DNA from: Thiodiazotropha sp040506975 | GTDB taxonomy: Bacteria > Pseudomonadota > Gammaproteobacteria > Chromatiales > Chromatiaceae | Assembly: GCA_965211775.1 (NCBI GenBank) | Contig: OZ242974.1 | Location: 3,844,001 to 3,908,000, forward strand | DNA: 64,000 bases | Reading direction: 5' to 3' | Part shown: positions 34,682 to 44,603 of the stretch, in pieces | How positions within the stretch are numbered: position 1 is the first letter of the stretch | Layout: every line of letters starts with the position of its first letter | Made by a program: the position numbers and the translations under genes | The notes under the pieces: generated by a model | Told to the model about the DNA's origin: nothing | What the model saw: the letters and a program-made list of their open reading frames with translations, nothing else | The model's database searches: none

Positions 34682-36043
34682 TCAACCCGGCAGTGAGATG
34701 CCTGTTACCTTCTTGTACAGTGAGACCGCATAGGAATCAGTCATTCCAGAGACAAAATCGGTCAAACGCAACAATCGTGTGTAGTGATCCTTGGCTGGCT
34801 GGCCATGGGGCCCGATGAACTGTTCCGGAATCAGTCGAATCATCATCTGGCTGCGCGGGCTGGCGCGCTCACCTTGGGCAGCCACATCATCGATGATAGG
34901 GATAAAACGCTCCAGCAGTTCACTGATTACCTGAAAACCGGCAGTCTCTATCTCGATCACCTCCGGAGCGATATAGATCTTTTCATGCGCAACCTCTATC
35001 AGACGGTCCATCTCGGCACGGTGTGGAATCTGGCTCATTAACGGCAGATCGAACTGGCCCGCCAGCATCGCCTCCTCATGATCGAGAAAGCAGTGCAGAA
35101 TCTCACTGATCGCCTGGCTGATCACCTTGGCCCGTAAAAACTCGATCTTCTCTTTATCCCCTGTTATGCGGTTCAGGCGTTTGTGTCTTGAGGACGAATC
35201 GGGCAATACAGCACTGAACAGCTCCATCGCCTCGTGATAACTGAGATGTCCCAGACGATAGCCGTCTTCGATATCGATGACCCGATAACAGATATCGTCG
35301 GCCGCTTCCACCAGAAACGCCAGCGGATGTCGATGCCAGATAGCCAGCACCGGATCCCGGCGCAACAACCCCACTGTCTCGGATACCTCGCTGAAGAGGT
35401 CCTGGTCCTCCGCTGTGAAACCCGGTTTTTTCGCACTGACGCCCTGGAAACGCCCGTTTCCGATACATGATTCGCGGGGATACTTGGTAAATGCCGCAAG
35501 TGTGGCGCAAGTCAGTTGCAGTCCACCGGGATTATCCCTGTTCTGCAGCCGGGTCAAGACACGAAAGCCTTGCGAGTTACCCTCAAAATTGAGGAAGTCC
35601 TCGCGCTGGCTGCCCTGTAACACGGCAACACGCTGTTTACCGTATTCACCATTCTCCGCCCAGTGCCGGATCGCATCTTCACCGGAATGGCCGAACGGAG
35701 GATTACCGATGTCATGGGCCAGACATGCTGCGGCACAGATATCGCCAAAATCCGAGGCCTCATTCTCTTTGAGCTTGTGGCGGGCGATGATCTGTTCCCC
35801 GACCAGGGTGCCCAGGGACCGGCCAACACTGGAAGACTCGAGACTGTGGGTCAAACGGGTACGGACATAGTCGACTTTCGAGAGGGGAAATATCTGCGTC
35901 TTATCCTGCATCCGCCTGAATGCCGAGGAAAAGACGATCCTGTCCAGATCACGCTGAAAATCAGTGCGCGTGGAGCTGGCAGTCGAGTGATCGCTCGAAC
36001 CCAGGCGTTTGTGAGAAAGTAATTGAGTCCAGTTCATCGACAT
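34682..36043 (-). CDS. dgt: Deoxyguanosinetriphosphate triphosphohydrolase-like HD protein
   Basis: 453-residue dNTPase that hydrolyses dGTP (or other dNTPs) to deoxynucleoside and triphosphate. Metal-binding HD-domain residues are His66 (RLTHSLE), His110-Asp111 (LAHDIGNPPFGHSGE) and the later ADDICYRVIDIEDG. RDLDRIVFSSAFRRMQDKTQ at the N-terminus is the family's nucleotide-binding signature. The length is normal. It is convergent with the kinase gene (21-bp gap). Confidence 0.93.
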   Translation of the reverse strand: MSMNWTQLLSHKRLGSSDHSTASSTRTDFQRDLDRIVFSSAFRRMQDKTQIFPLSKVDYVRTRLTHSLESSSVGRSLGTLVGEQIIARHKLKENEASDFGDICAAACLAHDIGNPPFGHSGEDAIRHWAENGEYGKQRVAVLQGSQREDFLNFEGNSQGFRVLTRLQNRDNPGGLQLTCATLAAFTKYPRESCIGNGRFQGVSAKKPGFTAEDQDLFSEVSETVGLLRRDPVLAIWHRHPLAFLVEAADDICYRVIDIEDGYRLGHLSYHEAMELFSAVLPDSSSRHKRLNRITGDKEKIEFLRAKVISQAISEILHCFLDHEEAMLAGQFDLPLMSQIPHRAEMDRLIEVAHEKIYIAPEVIEIETAGFQVISELLERFIPIIDDVAAQGERASPRSQMMIRLIPEQFIGPHGQPAKDHYTRLLRLTDFVSGMTDSYAVSLYKKVTGISLPG

Positions 36044-36093
36044 GCGGCCATTCTAACCTAGTGTCCGCTGGGATACAGCCTTAAAGCGGCAAG

Positions 36094-36249
36094 CCGCTAA
36101 TGAACGCCAATCACCGCACAATTAGCGCGAAATAGTATGAGTGATTGAGAGGTTATCGTCTGCATTCCCACGCAGAAATGAGATATTTACGATTCAGCCG
36201 GAGTGATATCCCTTTGCGTTTGTTTGCGGTGATTGGCGTTCATTCGCGG
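36094..36249. repeat. Inverted-repeat element, family R, copy 2
   Basis: 156-bp unit with 27-bp ends (36094-36120 and 36223-36249) sharing TGAACGCCAATCACCGC with the copy at 12151. The interior differs from copy 1. No coding sequence. Confidence 0.75.
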
Positions 36250-36296
36250 CTAAATCATACATAGGGCCTGGAACACGGGTGTAGTGTCCTATACTA

Positions 36297-36588
36297 GGGC
36301 CTGTTAACACTAATCCAATACGCCCTGCTGGGGCTGTTTTTGTGCCCAGCAAGGCAGAATGAGCGTGGTGTAGTTATTCTACATGAGCGAATGATAACGC
36401 CGCTGGGAACGAAAACAGCCCCAGCCCTTCGGGTTGTGCCTGAAAAAGCGCCAATCAAGGCGCACCCCAAGGGCACTTCCTTCGGGGCGCGAGGAGAGAA
36501 GTTTGGTTATTCCAAATAAACGACGAGCAACGCCGAGTGGCGCTTTTTCAGGCACAACAGGGTGCATTGGATTAGTGTTAACAGGCCC
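36297..36588. mobile_element. MITE-like element, family M, copy 1
   Basis: 292 bp with terminal inverted repeats beginning GGGCCTGTTAACACTAATCC, flanked on both sides by TA, as for IS630/Tc1-type transposition. Inside are palindromic blocks (GGGCACTTCCTTCGGGG and GCCGAGTGGCGCTTTTTCAG). No transposase gene. Its right end supplies part of the stop codon of the neighbouring transporter gene. Confidence 0.78.
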
Positions 36589-37526
36589 TATGGCCGGGTC
36601 GGGTCACTCACCAGGATGTCATCGATACGTTCACGAAAACCTATTGCCAGGAGGCCTGCCGCGGCGATCAGCAACGCCCCTGTAATGAACTGCCCGGTCA
36701 AGGTCTCCTGCCAGAAGAGATACCCATATCCGGCACCGAATAATACGGATGAGTAGGTCATGGGGCTTACCGTGGCCGCGGATGCGATGGCATAACCGCG
36801 AGTCAGCATCAACTGCCCCAAGGTGCCCAATAGACCGATCAATGCCAACCAGCCCCATTCGGCCGCGGTCGGCTGCCGCCAGCCCCAGAACATGGGGATC
36901 GATGAAATCAGGCTGCTTAGCAGGGCAAAATAGAATACCACGCGTATTGAGGGTTCACTGCGTCCAAGACGCCTGAGCGTCACTTTGGCCAGGGATGCAA
37001 AACCGCCTCCCAGCAAACCGATCAGTGCTATATGGTTGAACTCCCCTTCCGGATTCAGCACCAGAATCACGCCGATAAAACCGATGCCGATGGCCAGCAG
37101 TATCCTTTGACGCAGGGGTTCGCTGAGCCAGAACCAGGCGATAAGCGGCATAAAGAGCGGCGATGTCATCTTCAATAACATACCATCCGCCAGCGGCAGG
37201 TTGGCCAAGGCATAGAAAAAACAGTACATCGCCGAAACGCCGGCGACCGATCGCAATAGATGCAGGTGGATGATCTCGGTACGTAAACTGACCCAGCCGT
37301 TACTCCACACCAATGGCATCAACAAGGCCAGCCCGAACAGATTGCGCATAAAGACCGCCATATCACTGGGCAATGTTTGTGTCACATATTTTACAGATGC
37401 CCCCATCGAGGCAAACATTAACTCAGACAACAGTATGAACAGTGCCCCCAACAGGAGATTTTGCCTATACAGCACTGCCTTGATCCCCGCTGTTAACGAC
37501 TCTGTTCTGCATACAAGCCAATCCAA
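36588..37526 (-). CDS. EamA-family (DMT) membrane transporter
   Basis: 312 residues with ten hydrophobic segments in two EamA halves (LLGALFILLSELMFASMGASVKYV begins the first, IALIGLLGGGFASLAKVTL the second). The family exports or imports small metabolites; the substrate is unknown. A start about 20 codons inside the longest frame (near LLLGALF) is possible. The last codon and TAG stop (36588-36590) are formed at the junction with a MITE-like element, so the original C-terminus may have been slightly different. Confidence 0.88.
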   Translation of the reverse strand: MDWLVCRTESLTAGIKAVLYRQNLLLGALFILLSELMFASMGASVKYVTQTLPSDMAVFMRNLFGLALLMPLVWSNGWVSLRTEIIHLHLLRSVAGVSAMYCFFYALANLPLADGMLLKMTSPLFMPLIAWFWLSEPLRQRILLAIGIGFIGVILVLNPEGEFNHIALIGLLGGGFASLAKVTLRRLGRSEPSIRVVFYFALLSSLISSIPMFWGWRQPTAAEWGWLALIGLLGTLGQLMLTRGYAIASAATVSPMTYSSVLFGAGYGYLFWQETLTGQFITGALLIAAAGLLAIGFRERIDDILVSDPTRP

Positions 37527-37723
37527 CCCATATTAACCATTGAGACACCTGAATCTTCACATTGCCGATGCATCCCCCCTATTGTTATCTGCCCGGGATT
37601 CAGTAATACGGGAGGATCTTGCCGGTTACCGGCAATAAATGTTGACATATCCAAATATCGCAATCGCCGATCACTCTATGGCAGAATTGAACAATCTAAC
37701 AGATTATGCGGGGGATTGTTCAC

Positions 37724-38371
37724 ATGCGCTCAATACGTCTTTACACTTCATTAGGCCTGGTAATGCTCATTTGCGGTTGCTCGAGCGTCTACTACGACAC
37801 CATGGAAAGGGTCGGCATTCACAAACGTGACATCATGGTCGACCGGGTGGAATCCGCGCGTGACGCCCAGGCTGAGGCACAGGAGCAGTTTCAATCGGCA
37901 CTGGATCAATTCGCTTCTGTCATCAATCTTGAGGAAAGTAATCTGAAACGTGCCTACGATAGCCTCAATCATGAATTTGAAGCCAGTGAAGCGGCGGCGG
38001 CAGCGGTTACGGAACGCATCAGCAAAGTGGAATCGGTGGCCGAGGACCTGTTTGAAGAGTGGCAGGAAGAGCTGGACCTGTATGAGAACAAGAGTCTGAA
38101 AGCCACCAGCGCCAGGAAACTCAAACAGACCAAACAGCGCTATCAGTCCATGCTCAGCTCGATGAAGAAGGCAGAACGCAGTATGCAGCCCGTAATCAAT
38201 ACTTTCCGTGATAACGTACTGTTTCTGAAACATAACCTCAATGCCCAGGCAATCGGATCCCTGCGCGGTGAATTCGGCAATCTCAAGGCCGATATCAATA
38301 ACCTGATCAGCCGAATGAACCAGTCGATCAAACAATCGGATGAATTTATTCGTGGTATGCAGAGCTCCTAG
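37724..38371 (+). CDS. DUF2959-family lipoprotein
   Basis: About 215 residues from ATG 37724 (GGGGG upstream). A signal segment ends in a lipobox-like ICGC|SS, so the protein is probably lipid-anchored in the periplasm. The mature part is almost entirely helical coiled coil (AQAEAQEQFQSALDQFASVI, TKQRYQSMLSSMKKAERSM), matching DUF2959. The function is unknown. It is followed 38 bp later by a PiT phosphate transporter on the same strand. Confidence 0.82.
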   Translation: MRSIRLYTSLGLVMLICGCSSVYYDTMERVGIHKRDIMVDRVESARDAQAEAQEQFQSALDQFASVINLEESNLKRAYDSLNHEFEASEAAAAAVTERISKVESVAEDLFEEWQEELDLYENKSLKATSARKLKQTKQRYQSMLSSMKKAERSMQPVINTFRDNVLFLKHNLNAQAIGSLRGEFGNLKADINNLISRMNQSIKQSDEFIRGMQSS

Positions 38372-38409
38372 CGTTTGGAAAACCGCATAGACTTCAGACA
38401 AATCAACGC

Positions 38410-39933
38410 ATGTCGTCAAAGGTACGCAACGCTGCTGTCTACAGAGCCAATCACGCGCTCGCACTACTCTTTCTGATCGCCATCGGCGTCAGTTATCATT
38501 TCATCTACAGCACCATCGACAACAGCTTGATAATCATACTGGCCGCCATTCTCGGCGGTTATCTGGCCCTGAATATCGGCGCCAACGATGCAGGCAATAA
38601 TATCGGGCCCCTGGTGGGTTCCGCGGTCATCGGCATGACAGGAGCGATGTTGTTCGCCGCACTCTTTGAAGCCGCCGGCGCATTTCTTTCAGGCGACGAG
38701 GTGATCAGCACCATAAAGCAAGGCATTATAGATCCTGATCAACTGGGTGATGCGGAAACGATAATTCGTGTGATGTTTTCCGCCATGATAGCCACTATCG
38801 TTTGGCTTAATTTAGCCACATTCACAGGTACGCCTGTCTCCACAACCCATACCATCGTGGGCGGTGTCCTGGGAGCGGGAATAACCGTCGGCGGAGTTTC
38901 CGCCGTCAATTGGCACACCTTGGCCTCTATTACCGTAAGCTGGTTTTTATCACCGATACTGGGTGGAATCATCGCCGCACTACTGCTGTACCTGATCAAG
39001 CGTACGATTACCTATCAGGAAAAGATGTCACGAGCCGCCGGAAAGGTGTTGCCGCTACTGGTCGGTTTCATGGCCTGGAGTTTCACCACTTACCTGATGG
39101 TGAAAGGCGTCAAAGCGAGTTGGCGGGTCGATTTTTTTACGGCGTTGATATGTGGTTTTTCCATAGGCCTGGGTGTCTACATGGTGATAAAACCCCATAT
39201 CGTGCAGCGTACCGACATACTTCCCAATACCAAATCCGCCGTCAACCGACTGTTCAATATCCCGCTATTATTCGGTGCCGGTCTTCTGAGTTTCGCCCAC
39301 GGATCAAATGATGTTGCAAACGCCATTGGTCCCTTTATTGCGATCAAAGAGGCATTGATAGATAGCCAGACCGCACTCCCTGATCCCTCACTGTGGGATC
39401 TGTCGATCGGGGCGGTTGGCATACCCCTGGGATTGATCTTGTATGGAAAGCGCCTTATCGAGACGATTGGCAGCGAAATTACTGAACTCGATCAAGTGAG
39501 GGCATTCTGCATAGTCACTTCCGTCACTATTACAGTGTTGTTTGCAAGCCAGTTCGGCCTTCCCGTGAGCAGTACACATACCGCAGTCGGTGCAGTCTTC
39601 GGTATCGGCTTTTTACGCGAAATATTAAAGACAAATTATGCCATTCTCCTGGAAACCCTCAGGCACCAGCACCAAAGCCGGGATAAAGCTCAGATTGAGG
39701 CCTTTATCCAACGATTCGATCGGGCGAGTTTCAGTGAAAAAGGTCGTCTTTTGGCGGAATTGGATTCAGACAAACAGTTAAAACTCAGTAAAAAGAAACG
39801 CGCCTCGCTACAAAAACTCTACCGCTATGAAATCGTCAAACGTTCCACCTTCATACGCATCATTTTAGCGTGGATCATTACCCTCCCGATAGCAGGCGTC
39901 TTCGCCTCTTTGATCTATTTGCTGATCGATTGA
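38410..39933 (+). CDS. PiT-family inorganic phosphate transporter
   Basis: 507-residue low-affinity phosphate:cation symporter. Both PiT signature repeats are present: NIGANDAGNNIGPLVGSAV near residue 57 and HGSNDVANAIGPF near residue 298, with GTPVSTTHTIVG and GLPVSSTHTAVG in the paired halves. About ten TM helices flank a cytoplasmic charged linker (residues ~415-480). The DUF2959 gene upstream may be co-transcribed. Confidence 0.93.
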   Translation: MSSKVRNAAVYRANHALALLFLIAIGVSYHFIYSTIDNSLIIILAAILGGYLALNIGANDAGNNIGPLVGSAVIGMTGAMLFAALFEAAGAFLSGDEVISTIKQGIIDPDQLGDAETIIRVMFSAMIATIVWLNLATFTGTPVSTTHTIVGGVLGAGITVGGVSAVNWHTLASITVSWFLSPILGGIIAALLLYLIKRTITYQEKMSRAAGKVLPLLVGFMAWSFTTYLMVKGVKASWRVDFFTALICGFSIGLGVYMVIKPHIVQRTDILPNTKSAVNRLFNIPLLFGAGLLSFAHGSNDVANAIGPFIAIKEALIDSQTALPDPSLWDLSIGAVGIPLGLILYGKRLIETIGSEITELDQVRAFCIVTSVTITVLFASQFGLPVSSTHTAVGAVFGIGFLREILKTNYAILLETLRHQHQSRDKAQIEAFIQRFDRASFSEKGRLLAELDSDKQLKLSKKKRASLQKLYRYEIVKRSTFIRIILAWIITLPIAGVFASLIYLLID

Positions 39934-40389
39934 TCAGTTACCGCCGCAACACCCTATTTATCTCCAGTAATTTAGTTGGTTATTGTCGTGGAACAACGCT
40001 CCCGTTTCGATCGTATGATGTGATCAAAAATCCCATAAAACTCATTGATTTGTAAAAAAGCGGCAGACATAGTAAAAAGCGCGATATCCAGGCGGAACTA
40101 ACCAAAGCCAAAAGGAATTATGTCTCCAACCAGCCGTTATTGCGCAAAATCAGTTTTATTGCGATCATGGCTCCATGGTCGGCAAAGCAATACGCGCACA
40201 GCCTACCCTCAGAACCCGATGATAAAGGCTTGGCTCGCAGGAAACTCATCCCGAGTCGCTCCGCAACTCTTCCCTTTGGACCCGGGCAAAACTCATGTTT
40301 TGCAGGATGCGGCAAAACGTGAATCAGATCACATTCTCTTTCCCCGCCTCATGGTTGGATAAGTTGTATCAGCCTGGTTGTATCCACAT
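39934..40389. other. Intergenic interval, 456 bp
   Basis: Several short overlapping frames on both strands but none with a ribosome site or recognisable content. I see no repeat shared with the rest of the window. Confidence 0.4.
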
Positions 40390-42630
40390 ATGAACAGAAG
40401 TCAGCACCTGAGAGTTCATCTTGATATGCTGGCCCGCAGTCATCTGCTTACAGTCATATTCATAACCTTGGCAATCCTCTTGAACCTGTTGATCACAGCC
40501 TATTGGCAATTCAGTCTGGAGCCCAGATTAACCGCACAAACCAATACACTTGCACAAGCCCAGGCCGGAATCCTGGCTAGATTTTTAAGCAACAAAACAC
40601 CATCCGACTCGCAGCAATTGGCGCAGGCGATGGATACAATACTCCAGCTGCAAGACCCTGCAACGCAAAAGCCGATAGTGCAACGCATAGAGGTCAGCAT
40701 CAGACTTGTAACTGCCGCCAGGGAATTCGATACGCTGGAACTTGCTCGAGGTTCGTCAAACTGCGAGAACTGTCTTATTTCAGAAGTCGCACTGTTGAAT
40801 GAACAGACAGGTAAACCGGTTGGCAGCGCACGAATCCATGTCAACCGGAACTTTCTTACCGCATTGAAGGATGACTTTCGGGAAAAGCTCTGGTGGTCCG
40901 GTGTTATCGTAACTTTGATTGTGCTATCTGCCTGGTTACTGATCGAAAATTTCCTAGGTAAATTACGTAAGAATGAGTCGAATCTGCAATCAATCATCGA
41001 TGGCGTTGCAGATCCCCTGTATGTCTATACCACAGACAGAAATATGGTTTTACACAACCAGGCAGCACATGAACTTGCTTTATCCAACCATGGCATGGAT
41101 GAGGCGGAGTTCCAGAAATATATTCTTCCCCCGATATCATTGATACGAGATGTGATTACCAACAACAGACCGGTAAAAAGCATCCACAAAATACCGCAGG
41201 GTAGAAATAAACTGTTGCGCATGGAACTTCAGGCAAGTCCGTTATCAGATGGCAGCAATAACAACACTGGAATCATCATCACCTACAGGGACCTCACTGA
41301 ACATCTGGTGTTGTTGGATGAATTGCAGAGTAATAAACATCAACTGCAACAACTTGCCGAAAAAGACACCCTGACGCAATTACCCAATAGATTCATGTTC
41401 AACCGGCTGTTGGATCAGGCGGTCTCCCGAGCCGCCAGAACCCACTCCATGCTCGCCCTGCTGTTTCTTGACCTGGATCGTTTTAAAGAAGTGAATGACA
41501 GTCTGGGTCATGATGCAGGCGACACACTCCTCGAGGTCGTTGCGCAACGTTTGCTGAAGGCTGTACGCAAGGGGGATGTGGTTTCCCGCATCAGTGGAGA
41601 CGAGTTTGTGATTTTGCTGGCGGATATCAAGCGCCCGGACGATGCCACATTAGTGGCTGATCATATCGTTGAATCCGTACGCCAGAGGGTAATCATTCAG
41701 GGTAACCGCCTCCACCCTTCCGTCAGCATCGGTATCAGCCTTTTTCCCAATGACGGCCGGACTGGCAAACTATTGTTGCAAAGCGCCGATACCGCCATGT
41801 ACCGCGCGAAACGGGAATCACAGAACAGTTATCAACTATACGATCCCAGCATGACACTGATGATACAAGAACGGTTGAATACGATCACGGCACTACAAAG
41901 CGCGGTCAATGATGATGATTTCGTCTTGCTGTATCAACCGCAGTATGAGCTGCACACAAAAAAACTGATCGGTGTGGAAGCCTTGCTGCGCTGGAACAAA
42001 GAGGGCCGGGAACTGGTATCGCCCACACATTTTTTGGATTTGGCTGAGGATGTGGGACTGGTATTCCCAATCGGACAGTGGGTATTGCGGAATGTCTGCA
42101 GACAAATACAGTCCTGGCGCAGCATGGATCTGATACCGCCGCCGATGGCGGTGAACATTTCCGCCAGTGAATTACTGCACAAGGATTTCGTCGACTCGAT
42201 TCAAAGGATGCTCAATGAGACAAATTGCAAGGGAGAGTGGTTGACAATCGAAATTACAGAAAGCTCCTATTCCGGCCAAATCGAACTTGCCGCCGAAATC
42301 CTGCAGCAACTGAAGGAACTTGGAATTGCCATCGCGATAGATGATTTCGGTATCGAACACTCTTCCCTGGCACGTTTGAAGCAGTTGCCGATAGACAGAT
42401 TGAAGTTAGACAAGATTTTTTTGCAGAACCTTACCACTGACTCGGCAAATCAGGCGATCATTCAAACCGTCCAGGATCTCGGGCATCGCTTGGGAATCGA
42501 AGTGCTTGCGGAAGGTGTCGAAACTCCCGAACAGGAAACCTATTTGATTCTATCCGATTATCGTATGGCTCAGGGTTATCGCTATGGAAGACCGATGTCT
42601 GCGGATAATTGTGCAAAGCGGTTCCACTGA
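40390..42630 (+). CDS. Membrane PAS-GGDEF-EAL c-di-GMP protein
   Basis: About 746 residues from ATG 40390 (a TTG four codons earlier is in frame). TM1 (LLTVIFITLAILLNLLITAYW), a periplasmic domain of ~120 residues containing a CENC pair, and TM2 (WWSGVIVTLIVLSAWLLI) precede a PAS domain. The GGDEF domain has SGDEF in RISGDEFVILL, a common functional variant. The EAL domain has VEALLRW, DDFGIEHSSL (DDFG retained) and EGVE. Both enzymatic activities are possible. It stands alone on this strand; a partial M-family repeat follows its stop. Confidence 0.93.
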   Translation: MNRSQHLRVHLDMLARSHLLTVIFITLAILLNLLITAYWQFSLEPRLTAQTNTLAQAQAGILARFLSNKTPSDSQQLAQAMDTILQLQDPATQKPIVQRIEVSIRLVTAAREFDTLELARGSSNCENCLISEVALLNEQTGKPVGSARIHVNRNFLTALKDDFREKLWWSGVIVTLIVLSAWLLIENFLGKLRKNESNLQSIIDGVADPLYVYTTDRNMVLHNQAAHELALSNHGMDEAEFQKYILPPISLIRDVITNNRPVKSIHKIPQGRNKLLRMELQASPLSDGSNNNTGIIITYRDLTEHLVLLDELQSNKHQLQQLAEKDTLTQLPNRFMFNRLLDQAVSRAARTHSMLALLFLDLDRFKEVNDSLGHDAGDTLLEVVAQRLLKAVRKGDVVSRISGDEFVILLADIKRPDDATLVADHIVESVRQRVIIQGNRLHPSVSIGISLFPNDGRTGKLLLQSADTAMYRAKRESQNSYQLYDPSMTLMIQERLNTITALQSAVNDDDFVLLYQPQYELHTKKLIGVEALLRWNKEGRELVSPTHFLDLAEDVGLVFPIGQWVLRNVCRQIQSWRSMDLIPPPMAVNISASELLHKDFVDSIQRMLNETNCKGEWLTIEITESSYSGQIELAAEILQQLKELGIAIAIDDFGIEHSSLARLKQLPIDRLKLDKIFLQNLTTDSANQAIIQTVQDLGHRLGIEVLAEGVETPEQETYLILSDYRMAQGYRYGRPMSADNCAKRFH

Positions 42631-42655
42631 GCGGGAATCGATATCGGATAATTTA

Positions 42656-42715
42656 GGGCCTGTTAACACTAATCCGATCAGCCCTGCTGGGGCAATGGTT
42701 GCAGCCGTTTTTCAA
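42656..42715. repeat. Partial M-family MITE end
   Basis: Begins GGGCCTGTTAACACTAATCC right after TA, and continues with AGCCCTGCTGGGG as in copy 1, but has no matching right end. A truncated copy. Confidence 0.6.
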
Positions 42716-42720
42716 CAACT

Positions 42721-43245
42721 TCAACGCTGACCCACGGCAGACTCCGATACGGGAAGTGTTTCAGGCGGTGGCATGCACTTGACGATACCGTCAGGTACCT
42801 CTCCTCTCCCAGCCTGATAGATGGAACCCGACTCCAGCACAAAGCAGATCATGACAGTGATCAGGGTCGGCACAACGGCGACACGCGTAATGGCGACCAT
42901 CATGATATCGCCTTTCGAACTGCCGCTGGTGGCAAGCATTGCCATTCCCAGTATGACGGCGCTGATGCTATAACCGATCATCAAGATGCGGGTACGATTG
43001 GCGGAGAGACGCCAATGGGCGGCGACAAACCAGTCTCCAGGTGCGGTTTCCACGCTTGCACGATACCAGATAAGGCCGATGACGGAGAATGAAAGCAGCA
43101 ACGGAATCAGAAATCCCAAGAAACCGATATCGAGCACGATTGCCGCGGGTGCGGCAATCAGATGACAACCCACCAGGTTCACCATGGACAGCTCATGAGG
43201 TGTCTTGGCCCGTTTGCGAACCGAGTCTTCGACATCGAAAATCAT
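42721..43245 (-). CDS. Integral membrane protein, unknown function
   Basis: 174 residues with four probable TM helices (VGCHLIAAPAAIVLDIGFLGFLI, PLLLSFSVIGLIWY, ILMIGYSISAVILGMAMLA, VVPTLITVMICFVLESG). I recognise no family. A truncated M-family repeat lies directly at the 3' end. It is divergent from the IMPase gene, with a ~108-bp shared promoter region. Confidence 0.7.
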   Translation of the reverse strand: MIFDVEDSVRKRAKTPHELSMVNLVGCHLIAAPAAIVLDIGFLGFLIPLLLSFSVIGLIWYRASVETAPGDWFVAAHWRLSANRTRILMIGYSISAVILGMAMLATSGSSKGDIMMVAITRVAVVPTLITVMICFVLESGSIYQAGRGEVPDGIVKCMPPPETLPVSESAVGQR

Positions 43246-43353
43246 TGTATGTTCTCTCCCGCATATCCGATCATTTCGTGATCGACTATGACACGATCAA
43301 CCAACCTTGGCGTTGATATTACGCAAACCGGATAATGAAGGTAAACTAAAGCC

Positions 43354-44160
43354 ATGACCATCGACATCGAGATATTAGGTGAATTGCTCGTTGAAAGCGC
43401 TCAATCGGAACTGATACCTCGATTCAACCGCTGTGAAGGCCGGATCAAGGCAGACGGAAGCCTTGTAACCCAGGCGGATCTGGCAATGCAGCAGCGTATC
43501 ATGAGCCAGTTGAAACATCTCTACCCTGATATTCCGTTGTTGGGCGAGGAGATGCCGGCTGACCTGCAGGCAGCCGTATTGAGTGACGAAAACAGGGGTT
43601 TTTGGTGTCTTGACCCACTGGATGGCACTGCAAATTATCTGTCCGGTATGCCCTGCTTTGCCGTATCCCTGGCCTATATGTTCAATGGAGAAGTACAAAT
43701 CGGGATCATCTACGACCCACTGAGGGATGAGCTTTTTCATGCCACAAAGGGTTCTGGAGCCTGGCTGAATCAGGACAGGCTGACACTCAACTGTACGCTG
43801 GATCAATTGCAAGAGTGTGTGGCAATGGTCGATTTCAAGCGACTCGCACCTGCACTTGCCAGTCAATTGGCAACCGCCCCTCCCTACCGCTCCCAACGCA
43901 GTATAGGCAGTGTGGCCCTCGACTGGTGCTGGCTGGCGGCGGGACGACTGCAACTCTATCTGCATGGCGGCGCCAGAATTTGGGACTATGCTGCCGGCAC
44001 GCTTATCTTTCGCGAAGCCGGCGGCCACTTCTGGCTGGGCGAAACAACAGCCATGGCGCAGTGTCAGGCAAATTCCGAAATACAGCCGCAGATGGCGGTC
44101 GGCGCGGCCAACAAACAACTGTTTGAAGCCTGGCGCGCCTGGTTGCAAGGTTTTAGTTGA
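43354..44160 (+). CDS. Inositol monophosphatase-family phosphatase
   Basis: 268 residues with all metal-binding motifs of the IMPase superfamily: LLGEEMP, WCLDPLDGTANYLSG and RIWDYAAG. Mg2+-dependent phosphatases of this family act on inositol phosphates, 3'-phosphoadenosine phosphate or related sugars; the substrate is not evident here. The final codons overlap the probable -35 box of the tRNA-Asp gene. Confidence 0.9.
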   Translation: MTIDIEILGELLVESAQSELIPRFNRCEGRIKADGSLVTQADLAMQQRIMSQLKHLYPDIPLLGEEMPADLQAAVLSDENRGFWCLDPLDGTANYLSGMPCFAVSLAYMFNGEVQIGIIYDPLRDELFHATKGSGAWLNQDRLTLNCTLDQLQECVAMVDFKRLAPALASQLATAPPYRSQRSIGSVALDWCWLAAGRLQLYLHGGARIWDYAAGTLIFREAGGHFWLGETTAMAQCQANSEIQPQMAVGAANKQLFEAWRAWLQGFS

Positions 44161-44184
44161 CCTGAGCACGAAATACCTTAAACT
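44157..44184 (+). promoter_or_regulatory. Putative sigma-70 promoter of tRNA-Asp
   Basis: TTGACC (44157-44162), a 16-bp spacer and TAAACT (44179-44184), followed by a GC-rich discriminator (CGCGC) typical of stable-RNA promoters. The -35 overlaps the stop codon of the IMPase gene. Confidence 0.6.
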
Positions 44185-44201
44185 ATCGCGCTCTCGACTC
44201 T

Positions 44202-44278
44202 GGAGCGGTAGTTCAGTTGGTTAGAATACCGGCCTGTCACGCCGGGGGTCGCGGGTTCGAGTCCCGTCCGCTCCGCCA
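44202..44278 (+). tRNA. tRNA-Asp (GTC)
   Basis: 77 nt including encoded CCA. Acceptor stem GGAGCGG pairs with CCGCTCC; anticodon arm CCGGC-CTGTCAC-GCCGG gives anticodon GTC; T arm CGGGTTCGAGTCCCG. A clean cloverleaf. Confidence 0.97.
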
Positions 44279-44603
44279 TTTTTCAACACAAGACTCGATC
44301 GGTCCGATCAGTCGCAGATCCCAAACAACCGCATACCTTACCCAGGGGGATCGTCTGATTAAACACTGAATTATCCCCACTCTAGGGCCTGTTTAAGAAT
44401 AGATTGCATTTCAGGAAGTTTATTCGCCTCACTGGACAGGCTTTCTCCCTTATCAATACCGGGCAGGCGGAGTGTGTCTTTAACAGCCGGATGGCGTCGG
44501 CAGATTTATCTGTCTATCAGCCAGCGGAAACAAACAGTGTCATATTTTTCTGGCCTTCGCAGAAACACTCTCTACTCGCCATGGAGTCAGATACAAAAGG
44601 ATA
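44279..44603. other. Interval between tRNA-Asp and IS1595 copy 5
   Basis: 325 bp. At 44385 it contains TA followed by GGGCCTGTTTAAG, resembling the first ten bases of the M-family end but diverging after. No gene seen. Confidence 0.4.

Noticed and set aside
40118..40362. Overlapping short frames between the PiT and GGDEF-EAL genes
   Set aside because: No ribosome site, no recognisable content on either strand.
43375..44169. 264-residue antisense frame opposite the IMPase gene
   Set aside because: IMPase signature motifs on the plus strand explain the region.
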